61,140 nt of DNA from Desulfobulbaceae bacterium BRH_c16a. GTDB taxonomy: Bacteria; Desulfobacterota; Desulfobulbia; Desulfobulbales; Desulfocapsaceae. A program made the position numbers and the translations under genes. Positions within the stretch are counted from its first letter, which is position 1, and each line of letters opens with the position of its first letter. Location of the stretch: the NCBI GenBank assembly GCA_000961725.1, contig LADS01000011.1:1-61140 (forward strand), in the 5' to 3' direction. Under the pieces are notes generated by a model. That model worked only from the letters and a program-made list of their open reading frames with translations. It was not told the origin of the DNA and did not search any database. Below are positions 60,820 through 61,140 of the stretch, piece after piece.

Positions 60820-61140
60820 TCATGAAAAACAATCTCTCCCCAGTGTCGATCTGTCCTGAATCCACTGCCTCCAAATCACCTGATTCTTCTGTTTTTTTTC
60901 TTGCAGACGCAAAAGCGTCAAGTAACCATACGCCAGGAACACCAAGAGTACATGGCGGTGCCATCCCGTCCATGATCGGCCTTCATGATGATCCAGACCG
61001 AGTTCTTCTTTGAGTTGCTGGTAGCCATGCTCTATCCAGTACCTTTCATGGTAAAGACGAGCAAGGTCAATCGTCGGCAGTTGTTGTGGCACGTTACTGA
61101 AAAAATAGCGAAGTTCACTCCCTCCTTTCATCAGTTGGCG
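60820..61140 (-). mobile_element. IS4/IS701-like transposase, C-terminal part, cut by the window edge
   Basis: The frame enters from the right edge ([16 protein letters not shown]) and runs to a stop at 60820. [42 protein letters not shown] holds the conserved Y-x2-R-W/Y-x-I-E segment and the downstream GLDHxEGRSWxGWHxH of IS701-like DDE transposases. The catalytic DD and both terminal repeats lie outside the window. It borders the decayed DUF5320/ORF region. Confidence 0.85.

Noticed and set aside
1..61140. CRISPR array, tRNA, rRNA, replication origin
   Set aside because: I saw no regularly spaced repeats, no cloverleaf and no rRNA-like sequence; none could be supported.

Overview
The window looks like a chromosome segment of an anaerobic, probably sulfate- or sulfur-metabolising member of the former Deltaproteobacteria (Desulfobulbales/Desulfobacterota-like). 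This is inferred from gene content: a selenocysteine-containing periplasmic formate dehydrogenase, a DsrE-family protein, two MinD-type ATPases with inserted ferredoxin domains next to NifX-family proteins (as in the anaerobe-specific orange-protein, ORP, loci), a lexA/imuB/dnaE2 SOS cassette and several HDOD proteins. GC is moderate to fairly high. I saw no rRNA, tRNA or CRISPR array. The left edge holds part of a membrane-protein gene and the right edge the C-terminal part of a transposase gene.

Layout. 1-0.6 kb: partial membrane protein and a UbiB C-terminal remnant. 0.66-4.9 kb (minus): receiver protein, acyl-CoA synthetase and a cytoplasmic molybdopterin oxidoreductase. 5-10.8 kb (minus): SOS mutagenesis operon lexA - DUF72 - imuB-like - dnaE2-like, with a strong promoter and a candidate LexA operator. 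10.9-15.5 kb (minus): GspE/PilB-type ATPase - HDOD - lytic transglycosylase. 15.7-22.4 kb: DUF1566 protein, glycogen debranching enzyme, SGNH hydrolase, NrfJ-like exported protein, ketopantoate reductase/HAD/NUDIX. 22.7-29.2 kb: a chromate-resistance-like island (chrB, HD phosphohydrolase, MFS transporter, a very large PEP-synthase-like protein with a C-terminal lectin-like domain, and a decayed chrA remnant). 29.2-45.3 kb: typA with two tiny ORFs, helicase, hisC, PLP decarboxylase, GGDEF, DsrE, a DisA/DAC-like protein, MoxR-DUF58-DUF4129 operon and DUF1848. 45.8-52.8 kb: formate dehydrogenase alpha (UGA=Sec), beta and gamma, a second probable selenoprotein (thioredoxin-fold with U-P-H-C), di-heme cytochrome c peroxidase and fdhE. 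53-56.8 kb: uppP, exported truncated hemoglobin, kinase remnant, HDOD, Tpx lipoprotein with a Fur box. 57-60.2 kb (minus): ORP-like NifX/MinD cluster. 60.2-61.1 kb: decayed ORFs and the transposase.

Most interesting points: (1) two in-frame UGA codons read as selenocysteine, both followed by fdhF-like stem-loops; the second gene has its Shine-Dalgarno separated from AUG by a perfect terminator-like hairpin whose folding would restore an 8-nt spacing; (2) an SOS mutasome with DUF72 where imuA usually sits and an ImuB-like Y-family protein that has lost catalytic residues but keeps a QLLLF clamp motif; (3) a chromate island in which chrA survives only as a frameshifted stub, leaving a chrB-HD-MFS-giant PEP-synthase-like gene set of unknown mechanism; (4) two micro-ORFs directly behind typA. 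Several pseudogene stubs (ubiB, chrA, histidine kinase, DUF5320) point to ongoing decay at island edges. All assignments rest on reading motifs by eye; no database search was run.
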